The position numbers were made by a program, and so were the translations under genes. Below the pieces are notes generated by a model. That model did not search any database. It saw only the letters and a program-made list of their open reading frames with translations, and was not told the DNA's origin. A stretch of 64,000 nucleotides of DNA from Acinetobacter ihumii (GTDB lineage: Bacteria; Pseudomonadota; Gammaproteobacteria; Pseudomonadales; Moraxellaceae): assembly GCF_900625095.1 (NCBI RefSeq), contig NZ_LR130760.1, forward strand, positions 1,313,224 to 1,377,223, written 5' to 3'. Below, piece by piece: positions 55,870 through 64,000 of the stretch; positions within the stretch are counted from its first letter, which is position 1, and every line of letters starts with the position of its first letter.

Positions 55870-56052
55870 CTAGCGTTTTCCCATCGATCGACGTGTACCA
55901 CGCGGTGGCATCCAAGTACGATCTGCATATTGTTCAGGTTTTGGTCGAACCTGATTATGTACGGCATCTTCGTCATCGCGATCAGCCGCTTGAGGCATTG
56001 GAAAAGGTAATTTTACAGCCGCCTTTTTCGCTTTGGGCTTTTGTTCACTCAT
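55870..56052 (-). CDS. Small basic protein of unknown function
   Basis: The 60-residue product is rich in Lys, Arg and Pro, with MSEQKPKAKKAAVKLPFP at the start and WMPPRGTRRSMGKR at the end. It has no signal peptide. A terminator directly after it and a plausible ATG (56052) behind AAGTG support a real gene. I do not recognise a family, and nucleic acid binding is only a guess from the charge. Confidence 0.5.
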   Translation of the reverse strand: MSEQKPKAKKAAVKLPFPMPQAADRDDEDAVHNQVRPKPEQYADRTWMPPRGTRRSMGKR

Positions 56053-56266
56053 GATGTTCACTTAAATTGGGTGATCTTTATATATCTTAAATGATTTTGA
56101 CCAGAGATGCCGCTAAAAATAACAAAGCATATTGTGATTCGATCATTTCGATGACATTCGTTTTATATTTTTTATAAATTTGTTTGGATAATAAAACATG
56201 TATCCAAGATTTTGGGCTAAGATAGTATGCTTTTATTTTTTTAATCCCATAAGAAGGAATGCTGCC

Positions 56267-57499
56267 GTGGACGTACGTCTGTCTGATCGTGTAAATGCCA
56301 TCAAACCGTCCCCTACTCTTGCTGTTACCAACAAAGCTGCTGAGCTTAAAGCAGCGGGTAAAAATGTGATTGGTTTAGGTGCAGGTGAACCAGATTTTGA
56401 TACCCCGCAACACATCAAAGATGCTGCTATTGAAGCCATTAACAATGGTTTTACTAAATATACCGCAGTTGATGGTACGCCAGGCCTAAAAAAAGCAATC
56501 ATTGCAAAATTTAAACGCGATAATAATCTTGATTATCAAGCCAACCAAATTTTGGTGTCTTGTGGTGGGAAACAGTCTTTCTTTAACTTGGCACTTGCTT
56601 TGTTAAATAAAGGTGATGAAGTGATTATCCCTGCACCTTACTGGGTCAGCTATCCAGATATGGTGATTATCGCTGAAGGCACACCTGTCATTGTAAAATG
56701 TGGTGAAGACCAGCGTTTTAAAATCACGCCTGAACAATTAGAAGCAGCAATTACACCAAATACGCGTTTACTGGTATTGAACAGCCCTTCTAACCCAACA
56801 GGCATGATCTATACCAAAGCTGAACTTGAAGCATTGGCTGAAGTTTTGCGTAAACACCCGCAAGTGTATATCGCATCTGACGACATGTATGAACCGATTC
56901 GTTGGGAAGATGAGTTCTACAATATTGCAACCGTTGCTCCAGATTTGTATGACCGTACCATTGTTTTAAATGGTGTATCAAAAGCTTATGCCATGACAGG
57001 CTGGCGTATTGGTTATGCCGCAGGTCCTGCAAAATTAATCGGTGCGATGAAAAAAATTCAGTCTCAATCTACTTCGAACCCAACTTCGATTTCACAAGTG
57101 GCTGCTGAAGCTGCATTGAATGGTCCACAAGATGTGCTTGAGCCAATGATTGAAGCATTTAAACGCCGTCATGATTTAGTGGTAAATGGTTTGAATGAAA
57201 TTCATGGCATTAGCTGCTTACCAGCCGATGGTGCTTTCTATGCTTATGCCAATATTCGTCCATTGATTCGTGCTAAAGGTTTAAAATCTTGCACTGAGTT
57301 CTCTGAATGGTTGCTTGAAGAAACTGGTGTTGCCGTTGTACCGGGTGATGCATTTGGTCTAGGTGGATTTATGCGTATTTCCTATGCAACAGCAGACGAA
57401 GTACTTGTTGATGCGTTAGCCCGTATTAAGAAAGCAGCTGAATCGATTGATGGTATCGATGCTGCAATAGCATCCATTGAAGCTGAGAAAAAAGCTTAA
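56267..57499 (+). CDS. aspC: Aspartate aminotransferase (class I/II, AspC type Ib)
   Basis: This PLP-dependent enzyme (410 aa) swaps amino groups between aspartate and 2-oxoglutarate. It shows LGAGEPDFDTP, LVLNSPSNPTGM, SDDMYEPIRW and the PLP Lys in LNGVSKAYAMTGWRIGYAAGP. The frame runs from 56198, but GTG 56267 (MDVRLSDRV) has AAGGA upstream and gives the normal length. Type Ib enzymes may also act on prephenate. It is transcribed alone. Confidence 0.9.
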   Translation: MDVRLSDRVNAIKPSPTLAVTNKAAELKAAGKNVIGLGAGEPDFDTPQHIKDAAIEAINNGFTKYTAVDGTPGLKKAIIAKFKRDNNLDYQANQILVSCGGKQSFFNLALALLNKGDEVIIPAPYWVSYPDMVIIAEGTPVIVKCGEDQRFKITPEQLEAAITPNTRLLVLNSPSNPTGMIYTKAELEALAEVLRKHPQVYIASDDMYEPIRWEDEFYNIATVAPDLYDRTIVLNGVSKAYAMTGWRIGYAAGPAKLIGAMKKIQSQSTSNPTSISQVAAEAALNGPQDVLEPMIEAFKRRHDLVVNGLNEIHGISCLPADGAFYAYANIRPLIRAKGLKSCTEFSEWLLEETGVAVVPGDAFGLGGFMRISYATADEVLVDALARIKKAAESIDGIDAAIASIEAEKKA

Positions 57500-57514
57500 G
57501 TTTTTTAAGCTTTT

Positions 57515-57554
57515 AAATAAAACCCCGTTAGAGTGATCTAACGGGGTTTTATTT
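57515..57554. terminator. Strong bidirectional terminator between aspC and the aromatic operon
   Basis: A perfect 16-base stem, from AAATAAAACCCCGTTA, closes on an eight-base loop and ends in T-runs on both strands. A second, shorter hairpin (AAGCTTAA/TTAAGCTT) lies directly before it at about 57492-57512, overlapping the aspC stop. Confidence 0.92.
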
Positions 57555-57565
57555 AAATATGGGTT

Positions 57566-59410
57566 TTAAAGTTCATGTATGGCTGCCAATACTGAATCAT
57601 TATTTTTTGATTTTTCCTGATGTACTAAACCAATATTTGAACGATCCAGAATCTGATCAATAATCTGCAATAATAGCTGATTTGCATTTTCACGTGCCTG
57701 ATGACTACGCCATGCGACATGATGATCTGGTCGCACCAATACGCAACCATTTTCATTAATTTCACGTAAAGTCGTCCAATCACCATAAGAGTCAAAATAC
57801 TCAAGCCCCAGACCAATTTGTTTCACATATACTTTGAAACCTGTCTGCTGTTCAACGTATTGTGCTGCTTGCAGCCAACATGCTCCACCATGTCCTGTTA
57901 ACAGGGTCATTTGGCCATGCCCACAGATATCGAGTGTTGAAAGTTGATTACCTTTGGCATCATGCAACCATGCATGTGGCAATTTTGCTCCCGGACTTGT
58001 GGTCGGTTGATAATACAAATCTGCATCTTGAGTTTTTTGCGGCGCGCTGGGTTCACTGACAATGGCCTGACTGGCATAGTATTGACCAAGCTCTACACCA
58101 TGACAATTAAACTGATAATGTTGTAATTGTACGGCTTGATGCAACTGGTCGCGGCGTTGCTGACCCAATTCAGTATCTTTGTACAGTTCATTTAAACTGT
58201 CCCAACCTTCTTGTTCAGATTGTCCCGGTTTAAAACCCAAAGCCTGAGAAATTGGCAGCATATTTTTAACCGATTGCATGGCACGATCAACCACACCTTT
58301 GCCGACTGGTTGACGTTCTTGCGTATAGGATTCCAGCAAGCCCTGACCAGCTTGTCCTTTTAACACCATCGCCAGTTTCCATGCTAAATTGAATGCATCC
58401 TGAATCGATGTATTGGTACCTAAACCATTTGCGGGTGGATGACGATGAACGGCATCTCCCATACAAAATACGCGACCTTTGGAATATCGCTCTGCCACAA
58501 TATGATTGATTTGCCATTTACTGGTGGTTAAAACTTCGATATCAATTTCATCATCACCTATGACTTTTTTGGTACGGGCAATCATCGCTTCATGACTCAA
58601 ATCAGGCTCACCTTCGGCAGGATCATACATATATAACATGATCCATTCATCCCACGGTTTGACACAAATAAAGGTTCCACTTCCTACCCAGTAATCGCTG
58701 CCCGGCTGAACAATCCAGTACAAAACACCCGGACGATGTTCACAATATTTGGTTAAATCTGCTTTCAACCAGACATTGACCGCGCAACCCAAGCCCATTT
58801 CACCTTGTAAATTCAGTCCTAATTGATCAACCACCAGACTTCGTGCGCCATCTGCTCCAATCATATATTGTGAGCGAACAGTCAATTCTTGTTGCGTGGT
58901 TCGATCTAAAATCGTCGCGGTTACGCCCTGATCATCCTGTACAAAATCGAGCAATTCCGTATTAAAGCGTGTAAGTGATCCTGCTCGTAATGCTTCATTG
59001 GCTAAAATTGGCTCTAAAATGTGTTGGGGAATATTACACATCTCTGATGGACTGGCTTTTTCATAATCTGACTTGCGCTCAATCGCATTACCCCATGTCA
59101 GAAGCCGAGCAATTTCTTGTCCTGAAAAACTGGTTGCCCAGATATTATTGGCCATTAAATCATGTGGTAAAGACAGGGCTTTAACCTGCTCTTCAACCTG
59201 TGCATCACGAAAGACTTCTACCGTACGCTGGTTGGTAATGTGCGCGCGTGGCCCGTTGGCAGTCCAACTATGTTTATTAATCAATAGATTCTTGATACCG
59301 TACCGAGAAAGTAATAGCGATGAAACCAATCCTGCTGGACCACCACCCACAATCAGAACAGGCACTTCAATATCATATTTTGCTGTATTTTCTGTAGATG
59401 AATGACTCAT
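57566..59410 (-). CDS. FAD-dependent aromatic hydroxylase of the MhpA/PheA class
   Basis: This 614-aa flavoprotein monooxygenase has an N-terminal dinucleotide fold VPVLIVGGGPAGLVSSLLLS, a central MIGADGARSLVVDQL and the FAD-contact motif FCMGDAVHRHPPANGLGTNTSIQDAFNLAWKL (quoted as MGDAVHRHPPANGLG). A thioredoxin-like C-terminal domain carries LDICGHGQMTLLTGHG. Enzymes of this class hydroxylate phenolic rings using NAD(P)H. The ATG at 59410 has GGAG eight bases before; an earlier ATG at 59428 is less likely. It is the last gene of a three-gene set with a dioxygenase and an FAH hydrolase, so its product should feed ring cleavage. Confidence 0.85.
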   Translation of the reverse strand: MSHSSTENTAKYDIEVPVLIVGGGPAGLVSSLLLSRYGIKNLLINKHSWTANGPRAHITNQRTVEVFRDAQVEEQVKALSLPHDLMANNIWATSFSGQEIARLLTWGNAIERKSDYEKASPSEMCNIPQHILEPILANEALRAGSLTRFNTELLDFVQDDQGVTATILDRTTQQELTVRSQYMIGADGARSLVVDQLGLNLQGEMGLGCAVNVWLKADLTKYCEHRPGVLYWIVQPGSDYWVGSGTFICVKPWDEWIMLYMYDPAEGEPDLSHEAMIARTKKVIGDDEIDIEVLTTSKWQINHIVAERYSKGRVFCMGDAVHRHPPANGLGTNTSIQDAFNLAWKLAMVLKGQAGQGLLESYTQERQPVGKGVVDRAMQSVKNMLPISQALGFKPGQSEQEGWDSLNELYKDTELGQQRRDQLHQAVQLQHYQFNCHGVELGQYYASQAIVSEPSAPQKTQDADLYYQPTTSPGAKLPHAWLHDAKGNQLSTLDICGHGQMTLLTGHGGACWLQAAQYVEQQTGFKVYVKQIGLGLEYFDSYGDWTTLREINENGCVLVRPDHHVAWRSHQARENANQLLLQIIDQILDRSNIGLVHQEKSKNNDSVLAAIHEL

Positions 59411-59458
59411 GATGAAACTCCATTTCACATATTGAGCGATAATTTGACGAGTAATGAT

Positions 59459-60382
59459 TTAAACGACTTCGTAATTCACAACAAAATCTTCTGGGACATT
59501 CGGTCCCCATAAGTACAAAGAATCTTCTGGATCATGATTGGCGGCGGGCCACTCAAAACCAGCAGGAATAAAGTCAATATCGTAGGAATACTCGCAATAG
59601 CTGCCCCACGGATCGCGCACATAATAAAAATAATTGGAGCCGAGCACATGGCGACCTACACCCCAGCCCCGATTCCAGCCTTGTGCAAACATTTGCATTG
59701 CACCAAGTCCAACTTCTTCAAGTGAACCGACGTCCCAGCTACAATGATGAAATCCTGCTGCGCTCGACTGAGCAAATGCAACGGTATGATGATCTGCACC
59801 ATGTGGCGCATGCATAAATGCTACAATGCCTTCTGAATAATCAGACAGATTTAAACCGAGGGTCCGATGATAAAACTCAATGCTACGGGCTAAATCTGAG
59901 GTAAATAATAGAATATGTGACAGACGCTGTGGTCTTACCTGAGTGGTTAAACGTCGATAACGTGCACCACGTTCACCCCCATGTGCTTCTGCATAGCTCA
60001 CAGGTTTTTTACTATCAGGTGTCACTTTATTCGCAACACGAATATCAACTGAAATCCCGTCTAAATCTTGAAAAGTAAATCCTTGATCATGTTCAGTGAT
60101 GCTTATATTTTCCGCCAAAACTCTCTGTTTTAGCGCATCAATATCTTGTTGATAAGCCCCAAAGCAAACCTGACGTAAAACTTTTTTATCCGCTTGACCG
60201 ATATATGCCCAAATATGATCATCCTGAAATGTTCTTAAAACTAGACGATCTGCCTGTTGTTCGACCCTTAAACCAAAATCCTGATAAAACTTTTGTGCAA
60301 CCGCTAAATCTGGAACATCAATAGAAAAATGATCAACTGAATGTATGCCAAAAGGTCGTTGCGTATCTAATGTAGTTTTCAT
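59459..60382 (-). CDS. Extradiol-type ring-cleavage dioxygenase (VOC family)
   Basis: This 307-aa two-domain VOC protein probably opens a catechol-type ring. The C-terminal domain carries the metal triad: His in RPQRLSHILLF, His in GFHHCSWDVGS, Glu in YCEYSYD. The N-terminal domain lacks them (HSVDHFSIDVPDLAVAQKF is structural). It is followed after 49 bases by the flavin hydroxylase. The order hydroxylase-dioxygenase-FAH hydrolase is that of an aromatic ring-opening route; the substrate cannot be read. Confidence 0.82.
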   Translation of the reverse strand: MKTTLDTQRPFGIHSVDHFSIDVPDLAVAQKFYQDFGLRVEQQADRLVLRTFQDDHIWAYIGQADKKVLRQVCFGAYQQDIDALKQRVLAENISITEHDQGFTFQDLDGISVDIRVANKVTPDSKKPVSYAEAHGGERGARYRRLTTQVRPQRLSHILLFTSDLARSIEFYHRTLGLNLSDYSEGIVAFMHAPHGADHHTVAFAQSSAAGFHHCSWDVGSLEEVGLGAMQMFAQGWNRGWGVGRHVLGSNYFYYVRDPWGSYCEYSYDIDFIPAGFEWPAANHDPEDSLYLWGPNVPEDFVVNYEVV

Positions 60383-60450
60383 TGCAATCCTCTCTAGGTC
60401 ATCAAAAGTAATCCTTACTTTCTCTCTGGATTGAAACTGAATAATAAAGT

Positions 60451-60477
60451 AGCTGAATAAAAGCGTCCTATTCAGCT
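60451..60477 (-). promoter_or_regulatory. Intercistronic hairpin after the FAH hydrolase gene
   Basis: Perfect 9-base arms AGCTGAATA/TATTCAGCT with a nine-base loop begin 11 bases past the FAH stop. There is no T-run, so an RNA-stability or partial-attenuation element is more likely than a terminator. Confidence 0.5.
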
Positions 60478-60487
60478 CTTTTGTTCA

Positions 60488-61348
60488 TTATTTGGTTTCA
60501 TTGCGAATAGGTGAATGCAAAATGCCAATTTGTTCAATCTCTACTTCACAAATATCACCTTCTTTCATCCATAAAGGTGGCTTGTGACCAAGACCCACAC
60601 CGGCAGGTGTACCAGAAACTATCAGATCACCCGGTTCGAGCGTCATTGCTTCACTGATCGTACTAATCAAGGTTTCAATATCGAATAACATGTCATTGGT
60701 ATTGGCTTGTTGCACAATTTTGCCATTTAATCGTGTGGTCAATAACAAGCCTTTTGCACCTGCGGGTAGTTCATCGGCGGTCACAAACTCTGGACCAAAA
60801 GCACCTGTGTCATCAAAGTTTTTACCCACCGTCCATTGAGGTGCTTTAAACTGATAGTCACGAATAGAAGCATCATTAAAAATAGAATATCCAGCAACAT
60901 AATCCAGCGCATCTGCTTTTGAAATATGACGACCACGTTTACCAATAATCGCAACCAGCTCACCTTCATAGTCCAGTTGCTCTGAACACAAAGGACGTTT
61001 AATCGGCTGCCCGTTGGCAATTAGGCTAGAATTAAACCGTGAAAATAAAGTTGGATAATCTGGCTGCTCATAAGGAGATTCTTTCGTGTGGTCAGCATAA
61101 TTTAATCCAACACAAATAATTTTTGGCGGTTGGCTTAAAGGCGGTAATAGTTCGACGTAATTCAGGTCAATTGTACTTCCTTGTTTTAGTACTTCTGCGG
61201 CGTGTGTCAATGCATCACTGCCTTGTTGTAGCAACTGCTCCAAACTACCCAGATAGTTTTCTTCTGCTTCGCTAAGACCCTTGAGTTGATCACCCACCCG
61301 AATGGCCAATCCTTTTTTACCTGCCTGCATATAACTTAAAAATCGCAT
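60488..61348 (-). CDS. Fumarylacetoacetate hydrolase family protein
   Basis: This 286-aa FAH-family enzyme cleaves or isomerises ring-opened dioic acids. Metal ligands are the two Glu of LDYEGELVAIIGK and the Asp in FNDASIRDYQ. The family landmark ICVGLNYADH is present, along with VGKNFDDTGAFGPEFV, NTNDMLFDIETLIS and SGTPAGVGLG. It is first in the operon with the dioxygenase and hydroxylase, so it should act on their ring-cleavage product. Confidence 0.86.
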   Translation of the reverse strand: MRFLSYMQAGKKGLAIRVGDQLKGLSEAEENYLGSLEQLLQQGSDALTHAAEVLKQGSTIDLNYVELLPPLSQPPKIICVGLNYADHTKESPYEQPDYPTLFSRFNSSLIANGQPIKRPLCSEQLDYEGELVAIIGKRGRHISKADALDYVAGYSIFNDASIRDYQFKAPQWTVGKNFDDTGAFGPEFVTADELPAGAKGLLLTTRLNGKIVQQANTNDMLFDIETLISTISEAMTLEPGDLIVSGTPAGVGLGHKPPLWMKEGDICEVEIEQIGILHSPIRNETK

Positions 61349-61403
61349 GGCTTTACTCCCTGTATGTATCGCTTAAAAAGTGTGCATACATTCAATATAA
61401 TCT

Positions 61404-61437
61404 AAAAATATATTTTTTCAACAAAAAATATATTTTT
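61404..61437. promoter_or_regulatory. Long AT-rich palindrome between the aromatic operon and its GntR gene
   Basis: Two 15-base arms, AAAAATATATTTTTT and AAAAAATATATTTTT, are exact reverse complements around CAAC. Each arm is also nearly self-symmetric (AAAAATATATTTTT). It lies 56 bases from the FAH start and 47 from the GntR-gene ATG, which suits an operator controlling both directions. Confidence 0.6.
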
Positions 61438-61483
61438 TTATAAAATATTTATATTCCACTTTTTTTTGCGTATACTTTTAACT

Positions 61484-62191
61484 ATGAGAGAAAAGTTAGC
61501 CATAAAAATGATGACTTCAAAAACGTTAAGCCAAACAGAAATTGTTTATCGATCAATACGCGATGACATTCTTTCGTGTAAACTTGCACCGGGTTCTAAA
61601 CTCAAAATCAATGAACTTTGTGAAAAATATGCAGCCTCATTAGGTGCAGTTCGTGAGGCACTCTCGCGCTTATGTTCTGAAGAATTAATTATTTCTGAAG
61701 CACAAAAAGGCTTTCGGGTCTCACCTATTTCCACCAAAGACCTACAAGATTTAGCGAATACCCGTATCCATATTGAGAGTTTGTGCCTTGAACAAGCCAT
61801 TAATAAAGGTGATTTATCTTGGGAATCCAATATTGTCGCCAGCTTGCATCGATTGAATCATTTGCCTGAACGACAAGCCAATGCCCCCGAACTGACCGAC
61901 AATGTTTGGGAGGAAGCGCACAATGCCTTTCATAATGCACTGATCGCGTCATGTGATAGCTATTGGTTACAGCATATTCGTAAAATATTAAGTGTGCAGA
62001 ATGAACGTTATCGCCGCCTTTCTGCTGTACTTGATCAACATGATCGTGATTTAAAACAGGAACATCAACATATTGCTAATGCTGTACTTGAACGTAATAT
62101 TAAAATGGCTCAACAATATATCGGAGACCATATTTTGACGACCACCCAAATTGTGCTCGGTAATTTTGATCTTTCAATTGCGGAGCTTTAA
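61484..62191 (+). CDS. GntR-family transcriptional regulator (FadR/FCD class)
   Basis: This 235-aa regulator has an N-terminal winged helix (TEIVYRSIRDDILSCKL, APGSKLKINELCEKY, GAVREALSRLCSEELI) and a C-terminal FCD ligand domain with metal-type ligands in AHNAFHNALIASC, EHQHIANAVLERN and IGDHIL. It is divergent from the aromatic operon and should control it in answer to a pathway intermediate. The open frame begins with a TTG at 61466; ATGs at 61484, 61508 and 61511 are all possible, none with a strong ribosome site. A TATACT lies at 61471-61476, so a leaderless or late start is not excluded. Confidence 0.82.
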   Translation: MREKLAIKMMTSKTLSQTEIVYRSIRDDILSCKLAPGSKLKINELCEKYAASLGAVREALSRLCSEELIISEAQKGFRVSPISTKDLQDLANTRIHIESLCLEQAINKGDLSWESNIVASLHRLNHLPERQANAPELTDNVWEEAHNAFHNALIASCDSYWLQHIRKILSVQNERYRRLSAVLDQHDRDLKQEHQHIANAVLERNIKMAQQYIGDHILTTTQIVLGNFDLSIAEL

Positions 62192-62224
62192 CTGTAAAAG
62201 CTCCAGATAAAATACTTCAGCCCA

Positions 62225-62650
62225 TTAACTCAAACGCTTTGGTCGTTCCAGACTCAAATAATGACAATAATAAGGCAGGGTTTGCTCAAGGCTTATTTGT
62301 TTAACCTGCTGCTCTTCTGTACTCCACGCCAAAGCAGAAGTTTTTGCAAAAAGCCCTTTACGTTCAATTGCAAAAAGAAAAAGTGAGTTATGCCAACATT
62401 CTGTCAGGTGTGTCCATAAACTCTGATCAGCATGACTCAAAATTTTAACTTGATGCTCAGTCCACTTATCGCCCAACCAGAGTTGCAATAAATCACCCAG
62501 ATAAATTTTTTCTTCACTTACGATAGAAAAATGAATATGGGCATCTTCAACAGACTGATAGTACAACGCTGGATCACGCAAAATATCCAGATAGCGAGTT
62601 TGATAATATTGAAATTGAGAGAAAATCTCTTGGATATGAAGTGTTGGCAT
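62225..62650 (-). CDS. Protein of unknown function, next to the GntR gene
   Basis: The 141-residue product is soluble, with helices and several aromatic residues (YYQTRYLDIL, LLQLWLGDKW, CHYLSLERP) but no motif I recognise. ATG 62650 has GGAGGG seven bases before, a strong site, and decides the start over 62674. It ends close to the GntR-gene stop in the opposite direction. It has no evident partner. Confidence 0.6.
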   Translation of the reverse strand: MPTLHIQEIFSQFQYYQTRYLDILRDPALYYQSVEDAHIHFSIVSEEKIYLGDLLQLWLGDKWTEHQVKILSHADQSLWTHLTECWHNSLFLFAIERKGLFAKTSALAWSTEEQQVKQISLEQTLPYYCHYLSLERPKRLS

Positions 62651-62849
62651 GATACTGCCCTCCGATTTAGCCATTTAGTGCTGGCAAGTTGGGTTAAATC
62701 CACACAGTTTGAATTTGAGTTCAAACAAAATTATGCTTTTAAACATAGCAATCTATAATCTAAAGCACAAGTATTTTTACACCCGATGTGACATTTGTTC
62801 AAATAAGCAACATACACACGCAAAATGAAAGAAACATGAAAGATTAGGC

Positions 62850-62877
62850 TTGACCCTGTTTAAAATCCCCTTATAAT
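62850..62877 (+). promoter_or_regulatory. Sigma-70 promoter of tRNA-Asn
   Basis: TTGACC (62850-62855) and TATAAT (62872-62877) are separated by 16 bases, with a start at about 62884, just before the mature tRNA. Confidence 0.85.
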
Positions 62878-62888
62878 CGCTTTCAGAT

Positions 62889-62964
62889 TCTCCCATAGCT
62901 CAGTCGGTAGAGCGACGGACTGTTAATCCGCAGGTCCCTGGTTCGAGCCCAGGTGGGAGAGCCA
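62889..62964 (+). tRNA. tRNA-Asn (GTT)
   Basis: The 76-base tRNA has acceptor arms TCTCCCA/TGGGAGA fully paired, D-loop, anticodon GTT at 62922-62924 in CTGTTAA, T-arm CCTGG-TTCGAGC-CCAGG and an encoded GCCA end. It is single, not in an array. Confidence 0.97.
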
Positions 62965-62970
62965 AATACG

Positions 62971-63003
62971 AAAAAGCCCGCAGCATTAAAGCGGGCTTTT
63001 TTT
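62971..63003 (+). terminator. Terminator of tRNA-Asn
   Basis: Perfect arms AAAAGCCCGC/GCGGGCTTTT, a nine-base loop and seven T follow the tRNA. Confidence 0.92.
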
Positions 63004-63083
63004 ACGTCTAAAATTTATGTTTCAGGTCTCAACTACCATTCTATTTTCTGTCTCCATAAAATGTACTATACAAATTAAAGCAT

Positions 63084-63112
63084 AAAAAAGCTCGCATTCA
63101 GCGAGCTTTTTT
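63084..63112 (-). terminator. Terminator of glnA
   Basis: Perfect arms AAAAGCTCGC/GCGAGCTTTT with a five-base loop and T-run on the minus strand sit 14 bases past the glnA stop. Confidence 0.9.
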
Positions 63113-63125
63113 AAATTAATATGAA

Positions 63126-64000
63126 TTACAGGCTGTAGTACATATCAAACTCAACTGGGTGAGTCGTTGTATTTAAACGACGTACGTCTTCAGTTTTAAG
63201 TTCGATATAAGCATCCAACATTTCTTTAGTGAACACGCCACCTTTAAGAAGGAATTCGTGGTCATTTTGAAGGGCTTCAAGTGCCATATCAAGGCTATGA
63301 GCCACTGTTGGGATTTTTGCTTCTTCTTCAGGAGGAAGGTCATACAAGTTTTTGTCAGCAGCTTCGCCCGGATGGATTTTGTTTTGAATCCCATCGATAC
63401 CCGCCATCAACAATGCTGCAAAGCCCAAGTACGGGTTCATCATTGGATCTGGGAAACGAGCTTCGATACGTTTGCCTTTCGGGCTAGACACGTAAGGAAT
63501 ACGAATAGACGCTGAACGGTTACGTGCAGAGTAAGCAAGCATGATTGGTGCTTCGAAGTGAGGAACCAAACGCTTATAAGAGTTTGTAGATGGGTTTGTG
63601 ATGGCATTCAAAGCACGAGCATGCTTGATGACACCACCGATGAAGTAAAGTGCCATTTCTGACAAACCTGCATATTCATCACCAGCAAACAAGTTCTTGC
63701 CATCTTTAGAGATTGACATATGAACGTGCATACCAGAACCATTATCACCCACCATTGGTTTAGGCATAAAGGTAGCTGTTTTTGCATATTGATGTGCAAC
63801 GTTCCAAACCGCATATTTAAATTGTTGTACTTCATCCGCTTTACGAACAAGCGTATTGAAGCTCACACCAATTTCTAACTGGCAAGATGCAACTTCGTGG
63901 TGATGTACTTCTACACGACCTGGACCCATGATGTCTTCAATTTTTGCACACATTTCAGCACGCATATCTTGATGAGAATCAACTGGTGGAACTGGGAAGT
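63126..64000 (-). CDS. glnA: GlnA: type I glutamine synthetase, 5' end outside the window
   Basis: The C-terminal 290 residues of the ammonia-assimilating enzyme are visible. Visible landmarks are [32 protein letters not shown], the ATP-site [23 protein letters not shown] (quoted as [15 protein letters not shown]), the [17 protein letters not shown] loop and [10 protein letters not shown]. The regulatory adenylylation Tyr is in [10 protein letters not shown]. The gene continues past base 64000, and the internal ATG at 63965 is not its start. Confidence 0.97.
   Translation of the reverse strand, partial: FPVPPVDSHQDMRAEMCAKIEDIMGPGRVEVHHHEVASCQLEIGVSFNTLVRKADEVQQFKYAVWNVAHQYAKTATFMPKPMVGDNGSGMHVHMSISKDGKNLFAGDEYAGLSEMALYFIGGVIKHARALNAITNPSTNSYKRLVPHFEAPIMLAYSARNRSASIRIPYVSSPKGKRIEARFPDPMMNPYLGFAALLMAGIDGIQNKIHPGEAADKNLYDLPPEEEAKIPTVAHSLDMALEALQNDHEFLLKGGVFTKEMLDAYIELKTEDVRRLNTTTHPVEFDMYYSL

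Noticed and set aside
57907-58126. Overlapping short frames in the flavin hydroxylase gene
   Set aside because: They are out of frame with a conserved gene and have no start signals.

Overview
The window is a low-GC gammaproteobacterial chromosome segment that I assign to the genus Acinetobacter (family Moraxellaceae). The main reasons are the fused RNase HI-DnaQ gene, the FimL-like gene next to nudC, the long multi-LysM MltD, the DolP-YraN-LpoA-RsmI and ZapA-6S RNA-PepP-UbiH-UbiI clusters, and AT-rich intergenic DNA throughout. Almost everything is chromosomal core. I found no insertion sequence, prophage, integron, CRISPR array or plasmid backbone.

Region by region. 1-9.75 kb: the start of an old-yellow-enzyme oxidoreductase behind a promoter and an inverted-repeat leader, then mltD-yejA-yejB-yejE-yejF, read leftwards, a lytic transglycosylase joined to an oligopeptide/muropeptide ABC importer. 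9.9-18.2 kb: rnhA-dnaQ fusion, fimL-like, nudC, an alpha/beta hydrolase, and the envelope cluster dolP-yraN-lpoA-like divergent from rsmI, ending with a SutA-like small acidic regulator. 18.4-24.1 kb: ygfB-pepP-ubiH-ubiI (leftwards) divergent from a coiled-coil gene plus zapA, followed by 6S RNA. 24.5-28.9 kb: a secreted hydrolase, a Cu(I) ATPase with an unusual Cys-rich N-terminus, and its divergent CueR-like regulator. 28.9-39.7 kb: gyrA, etfBA, lptM-lysA-dapF, an alpha/beta hydrolase with xerC, and cycA. 40-50.8 kb: radA, a Tim44-like membrane protein, obgE and proB, three envelope proteins of unknown function (two of them related and built of repeated short strands), a long-form GAPDH, an EamA/RarD transporter and a lipocalin. 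51-57.5 kb: uvrB, an orphan macrodomain-like protein, a diguanylate cyclase with a duplicated PAS-like sensor, ribosomal protein L36 type B with a possible Zur site, a small basic protein and an aspartate aminotransferase. 57.5-62.7 kb: a compact aromatic-ring catabolic set (FAH hydrolase, extradiol-type VOC dioxygenase, flavin hydroxylase) facing a GntR/FCD regulator. 62.9-64 kb: tRNA-Asn and the 3' part of glnA.

Functional themes are cell-wall turnover and envelope maintenance (MltD/Yej, DolP, LpoA-like, YgfB, LptM, LysA/DapF, Blc), ubiquinone synthesis, DNA maintenance (GyrA, UvrB, RadA, XerC, DnaQ/RNase H) and metal homeostasis (CopA/CueR; L36B). No wholly new defence or mobile system was found. 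The items I would check first are the mltD-yej linkage, the paired repeat-strand membrane proteins, the L36B upstream box, the Cys-rich CopA with its mer-like operator, the macrodomain-like orphan and the palindrome in the GntR intergenic region. All assignments come from reading motifs and gene order; no database search was run.
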